Assembly (NCBI RefSeq): GCF_000526995.1
Contig: NZ_AZUI01000001.1
Location: 124,001 to 188,000 of the forward strand
Source: Lacrimispora indolis DSM 755
GTDB lineage: Bacteria; Bacillota; Clostridia; Lachnospirales; Lachnospiraceae
Reading direction: 5' to 3'
Length of the DNA stretch: 64,000 nucleotides
Below the pieces are notes generated by a model. The model searched no databases, was not told the origin of the DNA, and worked only from the letters and a program-made list of their open reading frames with translations. Below, piece by piece: positions 27,101-41,345 of the stretch; position 1 is the stretch's first letter; each line of letters opens with the position of its first letter. The position numbers and the translations under genes were made by a program.

Positions 27101-27565
27101 TTAACGAAATCTTCCCACCAAACAGCCCTCCTGTAAAACATGCCCTTCCATAGCTGCCAGTACATCCCTCTTTCTGGACCTGACTGGCAGGTCCAACAGG
27201 CAATCAAGCACATATACATTAAATTGATAGCGGTGGGACCAATTGAAGGGCGGTTTCGGACCCCGATATTTGTTTCTTCCGTATCCGCGTCCCTGCGTTG
27301 CCCCGTTCAGTTCTGCAATATGGGCCCCGTGGGGGATGTTCTGGGGGATTATCTCCATGATGGGAATATTCCATATAACCCAGTGGTTATAAGCAGGAAT
27401 CGGGTGTCCCATATCATCCATTATGACCGCCAGAGACTTAGCATTTTCATCTATGGATGACAGATGCAGCTCCGGCGAAATATCTTCTCCTCGCCCGGTG
27501 TATTGAACCGGTATTACAGCTTCATTCTGAAAAGCCGGACTGGTTACTGTCAAATTGTTTTTCAT
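27101..27565 (-). CDS. YbhB/YbcL-family PEBP-like protein
   Basis: 154 residues, the usual size. Phosphatidylethanolamine-binding fold motifs: SLAVIMDDMGHPIPAYNHWV with IWNIP, and YRGPKPPFNWSHRYQFNVYV. Bacterial members are called Raf-kinase-inhibitor-like; their ligand and role are unresolved. It starts at ATG 27563-27565 with AAAAGG. It lies 90 bases after the CMD-fold gene, behind a 13-bp hairpin, so it may be a distal member of the TetR operon at reduced expression. Confidence 0.88.
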   Translation of the reverse strand: MKNNLTVTSPAFQNEAVIPVQYTGRGEDISPELHLSSIDENAKSLAVIMDDMGHPIPAYNHWVIWNIPIMEIIPQNIPHGAHIAELNGATQGRGYGRNKYRGPKPPFNWSHRYQFNVYVLDCLLDLPVRSRKRDVLAAMEGHVLQEGCLVGRFR

Positions 27566-27627
27566 ATTATCATCCTTTTCTAAGGGAAGCAGTCAGTGAA
27601 GCTACGTTCTATTTTTAACTTATCTCT

Positions 27628-27658
27628 GTGAAATACGGCAAATTCTGCCGTATTTCAC
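27628..27658 (-). terminator. hairpin after the CMD-fold gene
   Basis: GTGAAATACGGCA and TGCCGTATTTCAC form a perfect 13-bp stem with a five-base loop overlapping the stop codon. No U tract follows on the minus strand, so it may protect the transcript end or attenuate rather than terminate fully. Confidence 0.5.
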
Positions 27659-27966
27659 CCTTCCTCATCAAATGCCTCCAGAGCTATCGGCAAGGATTTA
27701 ACAATTCCATTCCCCACAGCGGGTAATCCTACCAGTATACTGCTAATAATTTCTTCTCTTGTTGCTCCTTTGGATTTTGCCATTTTAACATGGAACGGCA
27801 ATCCGCTTTCAAGACCTACTGCAGCCATCACTGCAAGATAGGCAAGTTCTTTCGTCTTTTTATCCAGTGCGCTTGCGCCGTCCAGTTTTTGTACCATTTC
27901 CATCCATGCCTTTTGTACCTCAGGGGCCTCTTTTGCAAAGACTTGAAACGATGGGCTAACCTGCAT
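27655..27966 (-). CDS. carboxymuconolactone decarboxylase-fold protein lacking the redox Cys pair
   Basis: 103 residues. The AhpD/CMD core reads LAYLAVMAAVGLESGLPFHV then KMAKSKGATREEIISSILVG. In AhpD-type enzymes the segment before the His carries CxxC; here it is ESGLPFH, with no Cys, so disulfide-reductase activity is unlikely. The ATG at 27964-27966 has an excellent AGGGGAGG site, while the ATG 18 bases upstream lies inside the repeat and the site. It shares the TetR operon with the Zn-ribbon protein. Confidence 0.75.
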   Translation of the reverse strand: MQVSPSFQVFAKEAPEVQKAWMEMVQKLDGASALDKKTKELAYLAVMAAVGLESGLPFHVKMAKSKGATREEIISSILVGLPAVGNGIVKSLPIALEAFDEEG

Positions 27967-27980
27967 CTCATCACCTCCCC

Positions 27981-28080
27981 TCATGAACCAGTCAAGCGGA
28001 TATTCGCAATCCGCTTCGCTACTTGCTCACGGCGTCCCCGATAGTGCGGGGGAGGCCCTGACTTACTTGATTCGGTTAAA
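27981..28080 (-). repeat. dispersed intergenic repeat, copy C
   Basis: Minus strand: begins TTTAACCGAATCAAGTAAGT on the stop codon of the Zn-ribbon gene, continues with CCCCCGCACTATCGGGG (short hairpin) and AAGTAGCGAAGCGGATTG, and ends GAATATCCGCTTGACTGG just before the ribosome site of the CMD gene. AGCGGAT/ATCCGCT pair as a second hairpin. Both family end modules are complete here. Confidence 0.72.
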
Positions 28081-28317
28081 ATATTCCTTCCATGCCGGAA
28101 GCTTTTTCATACTGCTTTCGGCCATTTGGACCGCAGCCTTTTTATCTACCCCCTGGGTCTTGATAATAAAGTTGATGGTACCTTCCTTCTTTTCTTCAAA
28201 CGACTGCATGGAGCCGTCAGGGCGGGCGCAGTGCACACAATAATCCTTCGTAGTGTCACCACAGGCAAATTCAGAAGCCTCATTCATTGGCATACCGCAG
28301 GCAATACAAACCTTCAT
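28063..28317 (-). CDS. small zinc-ribbon protein (Zn_ribbon_2 type)
   Basis: 84 residues. N-terminal CIACGMPM (CxxC) and YCVHCARPDG (CxxC) with a further Cys in EFACGD form a zinc ribbon; the C-terminal half is helical (INFIIKTQGVDKKAAVQMAE). Function unknown. It follows tetR by 15 bases with ACAGGAGG and is followed by repeat copy C, which begins in its stop codon. Confidence 0.78.
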   Translation of the reverse strand: MKVCIACGMPMNEASEFACGDTTKDYCVHCARPDGSMQSFEEKKEGTINFIIKTQGVDKKAAVQMAESSMKKLPAWKEYFNRIK

Positions 28318-28332
28318 CTTATTTCCTCCTGT

Positions 28333-28908
28333 TTATTTTTTAATCAGTTCTAAAAAAGTTTCCGTAAGCTCTGAGCCATACCGCTCTAAGAGCGGCGTAT
28401 CCGGCGAAAACAAATCTTTGTTTAACAAGTAATAATGAATCAATCCCATCCACGTATTAAACAGCAGGTGTACAGGAAGAGCTTTTATCCCATGGCTTTC
28501 CCGCTCAAATACCTTGTTAAAGTGGTAGGCAAGGATGGACTGGATATTTGAAAATGTTAATCTTGCCTCCTCAGGCAATAAACTCCTTTCAGCAATAAGC
28601 CGGGTATAAAACCTTTCGTGGCGGGCCAAAACATCTAAATGAGCTTTTAACAGCTCCTCAATATTATCTTTTGTTTCTGCTAACCGGTGTATTTCCGCTC
28701 CCAAAATATCACCGAAATCCTGTATGAGGCAGCACAGCAATTCATCCAATGACGCAAAATGGACGAATATTGTGCCGTGGGACACACCTGCTTCCTTTGC
28801 AATAACAGCCGTTGTGGCTGAAAACCCTTGCTCAGAATAAACCTGACAGGCCGTTTCAATGATCTTTTTCCGGGTATTTTCTTTTTGCAGCTGTCTTTTT
28901 GATTTCAA
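28333..28908 (-). CDS. TetR/AcrR-family regulator
   Basis: 191 residues starting at TTG with GGAGG eight bases upstream. Helix-turn-helix at about 28-52 (ATTAVIAKEAGVSHGTIFVH) followed by FASLDELLCCLIQDFG. The C-terminal ligand domain has no distinctive motif. The palindrome AATGAGT-ATAC-ACTCATT at 28926-28943 sits on its own promoter and is the likely autoregulatory operator. It heads a small operon with the Zn-ribbon and CMD-fold genes. Confidence 0.88.
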   Translation of the reverse strand: MKSKRQLQKENTRKKIIETACQVYSEQGFSATTAVIAKEAGVSHGTIFVHFASLDELLCCLIQDFGDILGAEIHRLAETKDNIEELLKAHLDVLARHERFYTRLIAERSLLPEEARLTFSNIQSILAYHFNKVFERESHGIKALPVHLLFNTWMGLIHYYLLNKDLFSPDTPLLERYGSELTETFLELIKK

Positions 28909-28925
28909 TTAATGACCTCCAACTC

Positions 28926-28969
28926 AATGAGTATACACTCATTATAATTTGTTTTTTGTAACATGTCAA
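28926..28969 (-). promoter_or_regulatory. tetR promoter and operator
   Basis: Minus strand TTGACA (28964-28969), 17-base spacer, TATAAT (28941-28946), immediately followed by and overlapping the inverted repeat AATGAGT...ACTCATT (28926-28943). A repressor bound there would prevent open-complex formation. Confidence 0.78.
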
Positions 28970-29064
28970 GAGATAATCTCTTTTATTTTTATACTGCTGA
29001 TCATTATTGAAATTCTGACAGAGGAGAAACAAAACAGGAAAGTCACGGGATCATTATGCAAAAG

Positions 29065-29112
29065 AAGTGCCGGCCAATCAGATCGTCTGATGATCTGATT
29101 GACCGGCACTTA
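29065..29112 (-). terminator. long hairpin after the DUF4003 gene
   Basis: AAGTGCCGG-CCAATCAGATC and GATCTGATTG-ACCGGCACTT give a stem of about 20 bp with one mismatch and a seven-base loop. T-rich sequence follows on the minus strand (CTTCTTTTGC). It most likely ends the DUF4003 transcript. Between 28970 and 29064 no gene is seen. Confidence 0.7.
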
Positions 29113-29113
29113 A

Positions 29114-29210
29114 AAATAATCAAAAACAGGGGATTGAACCTTTCCAGGTTTAATTACCTCTTATTGCATAAGGAATAGAAAAGCATCCAGATTTACAAAT
29201 CTTCAGGTTC
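29114..29210 (-). repeat. direct repeat R1, 3' of the DUF4003 gene
   Basis: About 97 bases matching 30547-30648 in the same orientation. The best shared block includes TTACCTCTTATTGCA and GGAATAGAAAA with flanking TTTCCAGG and TTACAAA. It lies 14 bases after the DUF4003 stop. I do not recognise the sequence. Confidence 0.65.
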
Positions 29211-29223
29211 TTAGTCTTTTCTT

Positions 29224-30210
29224 TTAGCTGTTCGCCGCATTATTTGCCGCCGTCGCGCTTGCGGCGACAGCCGCACACATGGCGACTTCTTGCGCCAATA
29301 TCAATGATATCGTGCTGTTGATGGCCGCTGTCTCCATGGCACCATTTTGGGCAAAGTCCTTTTGAGCAAGAATCCCCGCATACATCAAACGTTGTTTTTT
29401 GCTGATGCTGCTGAAAAATCCGAATCCACTCTGGGCAGACAGCCATGCGTCGATCTCAATCATTTCACGGATAATTTCATCGGCATCACCATCTGTCATA
29501 GCGAGAACGCCCAACGTGGGAAGTTCATATTCGGTACCATATTTATGACCTGCAGCTTTCAGCTTATTAAAAAGAATAATCGTTCGTTCACATTTTTCCT
29601 CAGCTTGCCCATCACACAGGGCAAGTATATGACTCAGGGACTGAACTGCATTGCCTGAAAAGAAATTTGGTTTCAATATTCTATAGCAGGCTTCAGCATC
29701 ATGAATCAGATTATCATCAGATTTATCCGATAATGCCATCAATGCACACAGCGCACTGTCTTCTCCTGATGTCAGGAAAGGATGCTCGGATTTCATTCTT
29801 TCGTAAAGAATTCTGGTACGGGCAGCAATGCGCTCATACTCATTTTGATTTTCCATCTGAGCAATGATCATTGCTGCCATGGGAAGATAAACCGAACCCC
29901 AGAAATCTTTCTTGAGTAACCCATATACCTCCAGACCCTGGTCCAGTGTGCGCTCCGGGCTGCCGCTGACAGCCAGCATTGAAACAATCGGTGATCTTGC
30001 TGTGCTGCGAAAGTTGGAAAATACGCCAACCTTCTGCTTTAGAAGTTCCTTGCAGAATTGCAGCGTGCTTTCGTCAGCTCTTTTATCCTTTGCAGTGTAG
30101 ATTAAGGAGCAGGCCAGATGGATCAGCCCGCCGTCCCAGCCAAATACTGATTTGATGCGTTCCTTGTTTTCGATAAAAAGTTCACAGTGTAAGCGTGTAT
30201 GTTCGTTCAT
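29224..30210 (-). CDS. DUF4003 family protein
   Basis: 328 residues. Start HTRLHCELFIENKERIKSVF, then a helical-repeat protein with LACSLIYTAKDKRADESTLQ and LYERMKSEHPFLTSGEDSAL, matching DUF4003, a family of unknown function in Firmicutes. The C-terminus is alanine-rich with a hydrophobic run (VAMCAAVAASATAANNAANS). AAAGGAG precedes the ATG. It stands alone between relics upstream and a long terminator downstream, flanked by the direct repeats R1 and R2. Confidence 0.75.
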   Translation of the reverse strand: MNEHTRLHCELFIENKERIKSVFGWDGGLIHLACSLIYTAKDKRADESTLQFCKELLKQKVGVFSNFRSTARSPIVSMLAVSGSPERTLDQGLEVYGLLKKDFWGSVYLPMAAMIIAQMENQNEYERIAARTRILYERMKSEHPFLTSGEDSALCALMALSDKSDDNLIHDAEACYRILKPNFFSGNAVQSLSHILALCDGQAEEKCERTIILFNKLKAAGHKYGTEYELPTLGVLAMTDGDADEIIREMIEIDAWLSAQSGFGFFSSISKKQRLMYAGILAQKDFAQNGAMETAAINSTISLILAQEVAMCAAVAASATAANNAANS

Positions 30211-30313
30211 CGTTTTCTCCTTTTCCGAATGCAGAAGTTTGATCCATGTTCATGCATTCTGTACTTCTTTCGTATCCCACACTCTCATACAGCAGCAGGC
30301 TTCCAGCATGAGC
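30182..30313 (-). pseudogene. GNAT acetyltransferase C-terminal relic
   Basis: A frame with no start encodes LLLYESVGYERSTECMNMDQ, then a short polar tail, ending inside the DUF4003 gene start. LYESVGYER is the usual last-helix/strand pattern of GNAT N-acetyltransferases. It joins the AbiEii relic around 30300 without spacer, so both are leftovers of deletions. Short, so the family call is tentative. Confidence 0.35.
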
Positions 30314-30455
30314 TTAAAACTATATTTAAGTTTCCTCGGAGTAATAGCATCACCGGGAGAAGCATCAATTATGCGTGGAAGGTGGCATCTAAATCCATTG
30401 CAAAACGGAGATCCAATCCCACCATTGCAGCTACCGGCATACCACCCTTAGGATA
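30305..30455 (-). pseudogene. AbiEii/AbiGii-type nucleotidyltransferase toxin relic
   Basis: Two fragments in different frames: PKGGMPVAAMVGLDLRFAMD with LDATFH (30372-30453), and IDASPGDAITPRKLKYSFKL with MLE (30305-30366). In AbiEii proteins the first is the GG...D-x-D nucleotidyltransferase core and the second the downstream I-D-x-S-x-GD-x-ITP strand. The roughly 40 residues normally between them, the N-terminus and all of the C-terminal half are missing, and no AbiEi antitoxin gene is nearby. A dead remnant of a type IV toxin-antitoxin or abortive-infection system. Confidence 0.5.
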
Positions 30456-30706
30456 AGTTTATCCCCATATTCAGAAAGAGAACTGCGTTCCAGAAAGCGC
30501 TTCCTCCTATAATTTCACATCAGATTATCAATGAAGGTTTTCGTCCAAATAATAACAGGAAAAATAGAGTTTGAACTTTTCCAGGCTTATTTACCTCTTA
30601 TTGCAAAGGGAATAGAAAAATCCAAAATTACAAACCTTCGATCCGGTTCAATCCGTTTCCTCCTTGCGCACTGATAAATCATGTACATTCAGCCAATTAG
30701 AAATCA
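30456..30706 (-). repeat. direct repeat R2 and surrounding non-coding sequence
   Basis: 30547-30648 is the second copy of the repeat at 29114-29210, 59 bases after the MBL gene stop. The rest of 30456-30706 holds no gene or terminator that I can support. Confidence 0.6.
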
Positions 30707-32582
<1,876 letters not shown>

Positions 32583-33470
32583 TTACAATTCCTTTATTTC
32601 TTCAATATATCTTTTCATTATTAACTTCGGCTTTGTTTCCGCAATGATAACCGCCGCCAATATTAAAATGCAGCCAGCGACCATTCTTGCCGTTATCTCT
32701 TCCTGTACGATCAAAATGGAGAACAGCGTTCCAAATACGGATTCCATGGACAGAATAACGGCTGCTTTTGTTTCAGTAGTATATTTTTGTGCCACTGTCT
32801 GGAGAAAAAAAGCTATTGTGGTTGAAAAAACGCCCAGGTAGATAACGCTGACAAGCCCGTTGCCGCTTACAGAAAGGTTTATCCCCTCTGCAGGCAGCAT
32901 TACAAGAAAAGAAAGTAAAAATGCAACCAGCATTTGTATGGCAGTCAGTATGAGTACATCATATTTCTGGGCAAATTCCCCGGTATAAAATATATGAAAG
33001 GCAAAGCAAAAGGCGCAAATTAGAGTCAGGGCATCCCCAAAGGAAAGGCTTAAATTCCCTCTTAAAGAAAGGATGCCAATTCCCGTAATCGCCATGACAG
33101 CACCAGCGCAGCTGTAGCCATCCACCCTTTTTTTATTGAGCAGGAGGGCTATAAACGGTACGATCACCACATTGGTTGCCGTTAAAAAGGCATTCTTGGA
33201 TGGGGTGGTATATTTTAGCCCAAAGGTCTGGGCCGTAAAGGCCGCAAATAATATCACACCAAGAATTGTCCCTGCAATGATTTCCTGTTTTCCAACATTT
33301 TTAAATCTTTTACAGGCAATCCCTCCCATTAAGACAGCGCCAATAAAAAAACGGAGGCACAAAATCTGCATAGGTGTCATGGTCTCAAGTGCTATGTTAT
33401 TGGCTACGAAGCCGCTGCCCCAGATAATTGCCGTGAGCAGCAGCCCCAGGCTGCCAAGGTGCTTTTTCAT
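32583..33470 (-). CDS. EamA/DMT-family transporter
   Basis: 295 residues with ten membrane helices in two EamA repeats (first repeat from LLTAIIWGSGFVANNIALET; second from GDALTLICAFCFAFHIFYTG, ending ESVFGTLFSILIVQEE). Drug/metabolite superfamily exporters of amino acids or sugars; substrate unknown. Its start overlaps the stop of the GH63-like gene by four bases (ATGA). Confidence 0.88.
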   Translation of the reverse strand: MKKHLGSLGLLLTAIIWGSGFVANNIALETMTPMQILCLRFFIGAVLMGGIACKRFKNVGKQEIIAGTILGVILFAAFTAQTFGLKYTTPSKNAFLTATNVVIVPFIALLLNKKRVDGYSCAGAVMAITGIGILSLRGNLSLSFGDALTLICAFCFAFHIFYTGEFAQKYDVLILTAIQMLVAFLLSFLVMLPAEGINLSVSGNGLVSVIYLGVFSTTIAFFLQTVAQKYTTETKAAVILSMESVFGTLFSILIVQEEITARMVAGCILILAAVIIAETKPKLIMKRYIEEIKEL

Positions 33471-35164
33471 TCCTTTTCCTCCATATCCGGATATTCTTTT
33501 AATAACTGCAGAAAAACACAGGAAGTCCAGGAAAAGGCAGGGTCATCATAACCTTTTCCGCTTACCGGATCATAATTTTCCGCCATCAGTCCAATGGGGG
33601 CAAGCCTTACGAATTTTTCAGCAAGCCGCCTTGCAAAACCTTCATAGCCATTTTCCCGCAAAGCATCCAGCATGATATACGTGACCGGCGCCCACACAGG
33701 TCCGAGCCAGTATCCCCCTTCCTTATAACAGGGGCTTGTCAGGCTTTCCGTACACAATCCATAAGCAGCCTCAAACCGTTCCTCCAAATCCAGGACCATC
33801 CGGTCAAGTATTTCTTTTGGAAGACGGTATCCGATAACCACAGGCAAATATAACAGAAGGCTGTCCCCCTGTGTAACCGGCTGTCCATTAACAACCAGCC
33901 GTGCAATGAACTTTCTTCCATTATATAGTCTCTTCATCAAAGTGTCAAAGAGACTGTCCGCAGTTTCTTTTAAATATTTCTGATCTTCCTCTTTGCCAAG
34001 CTCTTCTGCCATACCGCTTAAAATGTCCAGCTGGCGGATCAAATAGGCCGTAAGGTCCGGGGATTCTACCGGCACTCCCTGATGAAAAACCGAGGCATTA
34101 TCCCAGCCGGAATCATTGCCGTGATTGTATTCCGGAAGGGCGCCTACCCGCTTGATGCGCCAGTTCACCCAGTACTCAGCTACCCGTTTAAAGCTTTCAT
34201 AGGATTCTGCAAGCCTGCCCTTTTCTTCAAAGTAAGGGTTATTCCTTCGCATTTTCTGAAAGGTCCATGCGTGGATTGGCGGTTTACAGCAGCTGTAAGA
34301 ATAGAACTTATCATTGACATAGTCGGGATAGCAGCCGCTTGCATCCTGTATCCCATAGAATACTTTTAACTGACTGTAAGCCAGTTCCGGCTGTTTATCA
34401 CTTAATGGCAGGGCGGAAAAGCAATTGTCCCAGCTCCAGATATTGAACATCCAGTTCTTGGAACTGTACATGGAGGGCTCTTTTAAAACGCCTTCCATGC
34501 CAATAAAGTTAGCCCAGGAAAGATAAGAGGCAAGAGCCGTTTCTTCCTCATATACTCCCGGAATATGGGGCATGGATGTTTTCCACCTTCCGTACTCTTC
34601 CTTCAGACCCTTCCATACCTTATCAAAGGATGGATACTCCTTTTTCTTCCAGACCGTACGGTAATTTTCAAGGACAGCATATCCGCCCTCCTCTTCTGGT
34701 GTAAACAGCATACCGGCCCCTTCTGTACCTGTCATTTTCCAGGTTCCCCGGCTTTCTCCCTTTCCCTTTACCACAGTAAAGAGAATCCTTCTTTCCTTGG
34801 AATATAAGGTATGTTCCCACTGGTTTGTGCCGTAAGGAACCAGGCTGTCGTATTTTCCTCCCAGGGCTTTTAAATAAACGGGCATGCCCGTAAACTCCAT
34901 GTGCACCGTATTTTCTTCTCCAAATACCAGGTCAACCCTTTTATTTTCCTCTTCCTTCTGCCTGAATACAAGCAGGGTTTCTGTGGCTTCCACCTCTATG
35001 GAAGAGCTTTCCGTACCCGGAAATGAAATTTCATAAATATTGGATACGGCTTCATCTCCCCCGTGAAGATCCCTTAGATACCACCGGCCGCTGCTTTCTT
35101 CTTCTGAAATAACAAAGTAGGAACCAAAGCGGCTGAAAGGAATTTTGCTGATATCAAATCTCAT
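33467..35164 (-). CDS. GH63-like (MGH1-type) glycoside hydrolase
   Basis: 565 residues. An N-terminal beta-rich domain of about 170 residues precedes an (alpha/alpha)6 barrel. WSWDNCFSALPL, PEYNHGNDSGWDNASVF (putative acid Asp region) and ENYDPVSGKGYDDPAFSWTS (putative base region) are GH63/GH37-type signatures. Such proteins hydrolyse alpha-glucosidic or mannosyl-glycerate-type bonds; the substrate is not evident. No signal peptide. Its Shine-Dalgarno (TTAGGAG) comes from repeat copy B. Confidence 0.78.
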   Translation of the reverse strand: MRFDISKIPFSRFGSYFVISEEESSGRWYLRDLHGGDEAVSNIYEISFPGTESSSIEVEATETLLVFRQKEEENKRVDLVFGEENTVHMEFTGMPVYLKALGGKYDSLVPYGTNQWEHTLYSKERRILFTVVKGKGESRGTWKMTGTEGAGMLFTPEEEGGYAVLENYRTVWKKKEYPSFDKVWKGLKEEYGRWKTSMPHIPGVYEEETALASYLSWANFIGMEGVLKEPSMYSSKNWMFNIWSWDNCFSALPLSDKQPELAYSQLKVFYGIQDASGCYPDYVNDKFYSYSCCKPPIHAWTFQKMRRNNPYFEEKGRLAESYESFKRVAEYWVNWRIKRVGALPEYNHGNDSGWDNASVFHQGVPVESPDLTAYLIRQLDILSGMAEELGKEEDQKYLKETADSLFDTLMKRLYNGRKFIARLVVNGQPVTQGDSLLLYLPVVIGYRLPKEILDRMVLDLEERFEAAYGLCTESLTSPCYKEGGYWLGPVWAPVTYIMLDALRENGYEGFARRLAEKFVRLAPIGLMAENYDPVSGKGYDDPAFSWTSCVFLQLLKEYPDMEEKE

Positions 35165-35170
35165 AATTTA

Positions 35171-35251
35171 TCTCCTAATGAATCAAGCGGATATGCATGC
35201 TTATCCAGTCGCCCCCATGAGGCAGGTCTGATGTGCCAGAAGAATATCCCG
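35171..35251 (-). repeat. dispersed intergenic repeat, copy B
   Basis: Fills the gap from the GH2 stop to the next gene. Minus strand ends ATATCCGCTTGATTCATTAG followed by GAG, as in copy A. GGATA...TATCC forms a small hairpin near that end. The other end (TTTTTAACGGGATATTC) keeps only TTTAAC of the family module. Confidence 0.6.
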
Positions 35252-39134
<3,883 letters not shown>

Positions 39135-39138
<4 letters not shown>

Positions 39139-40040
39139 TTCTTCTTCCCCTCCTTTACTTCCGTTTCATAGAACACCCATGCGGAAGAGGATTTAAAAAC
39201 AATTGATGTTAAAATCAATATTACAATAAACATGACCCACGCATTGGCGCTGGCATACCCCAGCTTATGATGCTTAAAAGCGTTGTTGTATACAAACATG
39301 CCATAGAAGTAGGTGGACTTTAAAGGTCCTCCCCCTGTGAGCAGCAGCACCAGGGTCAGCTGCTGCAACGCGGATATTAAAGAGGTTATCACATTAAATA
39401 ATATGGTGGGCGTTATGATGGGTATGGTGATCTGAAAGAACTGGGCCACATGGCTGGCTCCGTCTAAGGAAGCCGCCTCATATAAATCCATGGATATGTT
39501 CTTAATGTCCGTATAAAATATCAGCATCATGGTACCAACGCCCCAGGCACTTGCCATAACGATTGCAAAAAGCGCCCATGCCGGGTCTACAAGCCACTTC
39601 GGTCCTTTGATTCCTATGAGGGACAAAAAGTAGTTTAAAATACCGTAATCTCCGTTTAATATCCAGCCCCAGATAATGGAGATAGCGACTCCTGATACCA
39701 CAGCCGGAATGTAATAAATGGTGCGGAAAACCGTAACTCCTTTGACCGGCTGGGTAATAAGCATGGCAAGAACCAGGGCAGTTATGAGATTTAAAGGTAC
39801 AAAGATCGCCGCAAATTTCAGTGTGATTGCCAGGGATTTATAAAACTGAGGGTCCTTTGTAAACATTTCAATGTAATTTCCAAAGCCTGTAAAGCTGGGT
39901 GTAGAAACGATTGACCAGTTAAAAAAGCTCATGATTAATGACAATACAAGAGGTCCCAGTGTGAAAACCAGAAATCCCACCATCCAGGGCGATATAAATA
40001 AATAGGGAGTAGCTTTTCGTAATCTTCCTTTACTTTTCAT
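39135..40040 (-). CDS. carbohydrate ABC transporter permease, MalF type
   Basis: 301 residues, six helices; EAA loop YEAASLDGASHVAQFFQITI. The ATG at 40038-40040 is chosen because GGTGGAG precedes it; a frame extends 36 codons further into the binding-protein gene but has no site. Partner of the MalG-type subunit. Confidence 0.9.
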
Positions 40041-40077
40041 GTGTTCTCCACCTTTTCCATTCAACGGGCCCTTGTCC

Positions 40078-41307
40078 TTACTGTCCCGCCACCTCATCCA
40101 GCACTGTTTTGGGGTCACCGTATACGGTAGAATTGAAGATGTTCTCAAATGCCGTGCTCAAGGAATCCGATATCTCACTCCAGTTCTTAGTCTTAAAAGA
40201 GGTAGGCGTGTATCCTTCGCTTTGCTGTAACATGGAGTAGAAAACACCCTTTACAACGTCATTTTCAAGACTTTCTGACTGTACTACGGATTTTAAAACC
40301 GGCAGTTCGTACTGAATACGTGCCCTGTTCAAGTCCTCGCTGGTCCAGTATTTGATGAATTCCCATGCAGCTTCCTTGTTCTTGGAATCCTTTGCCATGG
40401 CAAGCCCGGAAGAGCTTAAGATGCTGACGGAAGGGCTTCCTTCTTTAAACATGGGGATTTCCACAACGCCGTAATTCAAGCCTGCATCGTTAAAGGAAGA
40501 AATAGGCCAGGAGCCGTTAATGTACATTGCGATCTTGCCTGCCATCATTTCATCCGTGCCGTCCTTATCTGTTGCCACGGCAACGCCTTCCTTCTCCATG
40601 TTCTGGAAGGTGCTGAATACCTGAACAGATGGATCACTGTTTACATAATCTTTTAAATTGCCTTGGTCATCGGAAAGCGCTGTGCCGTTACTCCAGAGAA
40701 ACATTTCAAAATCATAGGGATCGGGAACCCGCTTAAAGCCAAAGCCTGTGATATTTTTTTCTGGATCAGTAAGCTTTCCTGCTGCATCTTCTAGATCTTT
40801 AAAGGTCCAGGATTCCGTAGGATAATCCACTCCTGCCGCATCAAAAATATCCTTGTTGTAGTATAAAACATGGGTGGTAAAGCCTACGGGAATTCCATAA
40901 ACGGTATCTCCCATCTCATTATAGCTCCACAGGGTTTCATAGAAATTATCCTTATAAGCCTGTCCTTCTTTTTCAATATAGGAATCAAGAGGCTCCAGAC
41001 CTTCATAATAAGCAGGATAATTCCACATGTACATCACATCCGGCGTATCCTTGGAGCCCATGCCTGCTGCGATCTTTGTATCAAAGTCACTGCCATAGGC
41101 TTCCAGAGTCACCTTAATATCCTTGTGAGCTTCATTAAACTTGTCCACCAGCTTCTGCTGTTCATCTAAGTCCTTGCTGTTATCCCAGGAAGCAAAACGG
41201 ATACTTTTTACCCCGTCCGTATTTTGCTTGTCCGATGAACTGCAGCCCATAAGGGAAGCTGCTATTGCGGTTACAAGTGCTGCTGCTGTTAAAACCTTCT
41301 TTTTCAT
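40078..41307 (-). CDS. extracellular sugar-binding lipoprotein (CUT1)
   Basis: 409 residues. Lipoprotein signal MKKKVLTAAALVTAIAASLM with lipidated Cys22 in the LMGC box, then a MalE-like fold (IRFASWDNSKDLDEQQKLVD; MYINGSWPISSFNDAGLNYG). First gene of the operon; GGAGGAGG precedes the ATG. The genomic partners (GH2, GH63-like) suggest a galactoside oligosaccharide as ligand. Confidence 0.9.
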   Translation of the reverse strand: MKKKVLTAAALVTAIAASLMGCSSSDKQNTDGVKSIRFASWDNSKDLDEQQKLVDKFNEAHKDIKVTLEAYGSDFDTKIAAGMGSKDTPDVMYMWNYPAYYEGLEPLDSYIEKEGQAYKDNFYETLWSYNEMGDTVYGIPVGFTTHVLYYNKDIFDAAGVDYPTESWTFKDLEDAAGKLTDPEKNITGFGFKRVPDPYDFEMFLWSNGTALSDDQGNLKDYVNSDPSVQVFSTFQNMEKEGVAVATDKDGTDEMMAGKIAMYINGSWPISSFNDAGLNYGVVEIPMFKEGSPSVSILSSSGLAMAKDSKNKEAAWEFIKYWTSEDLNRARIQYELPVLKSVVQSESLENDVVKGVFYSMLQQSEGYTPTSFKTKNWSEISDSLSTAFENIFNSTVYGDPKTVLDEVAGQ

Positions 41308-41345
41308 AAAAATACCTCCTCCAAATTGTATGTTTTGATATTTGC

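Noticed and set aside
30199..30456. Plus-strand frame across the DUF4003 upstream region
   Set aside because: The minus strand carries recognisable AbiEii and GNAT fragments, which explain the sequence better.
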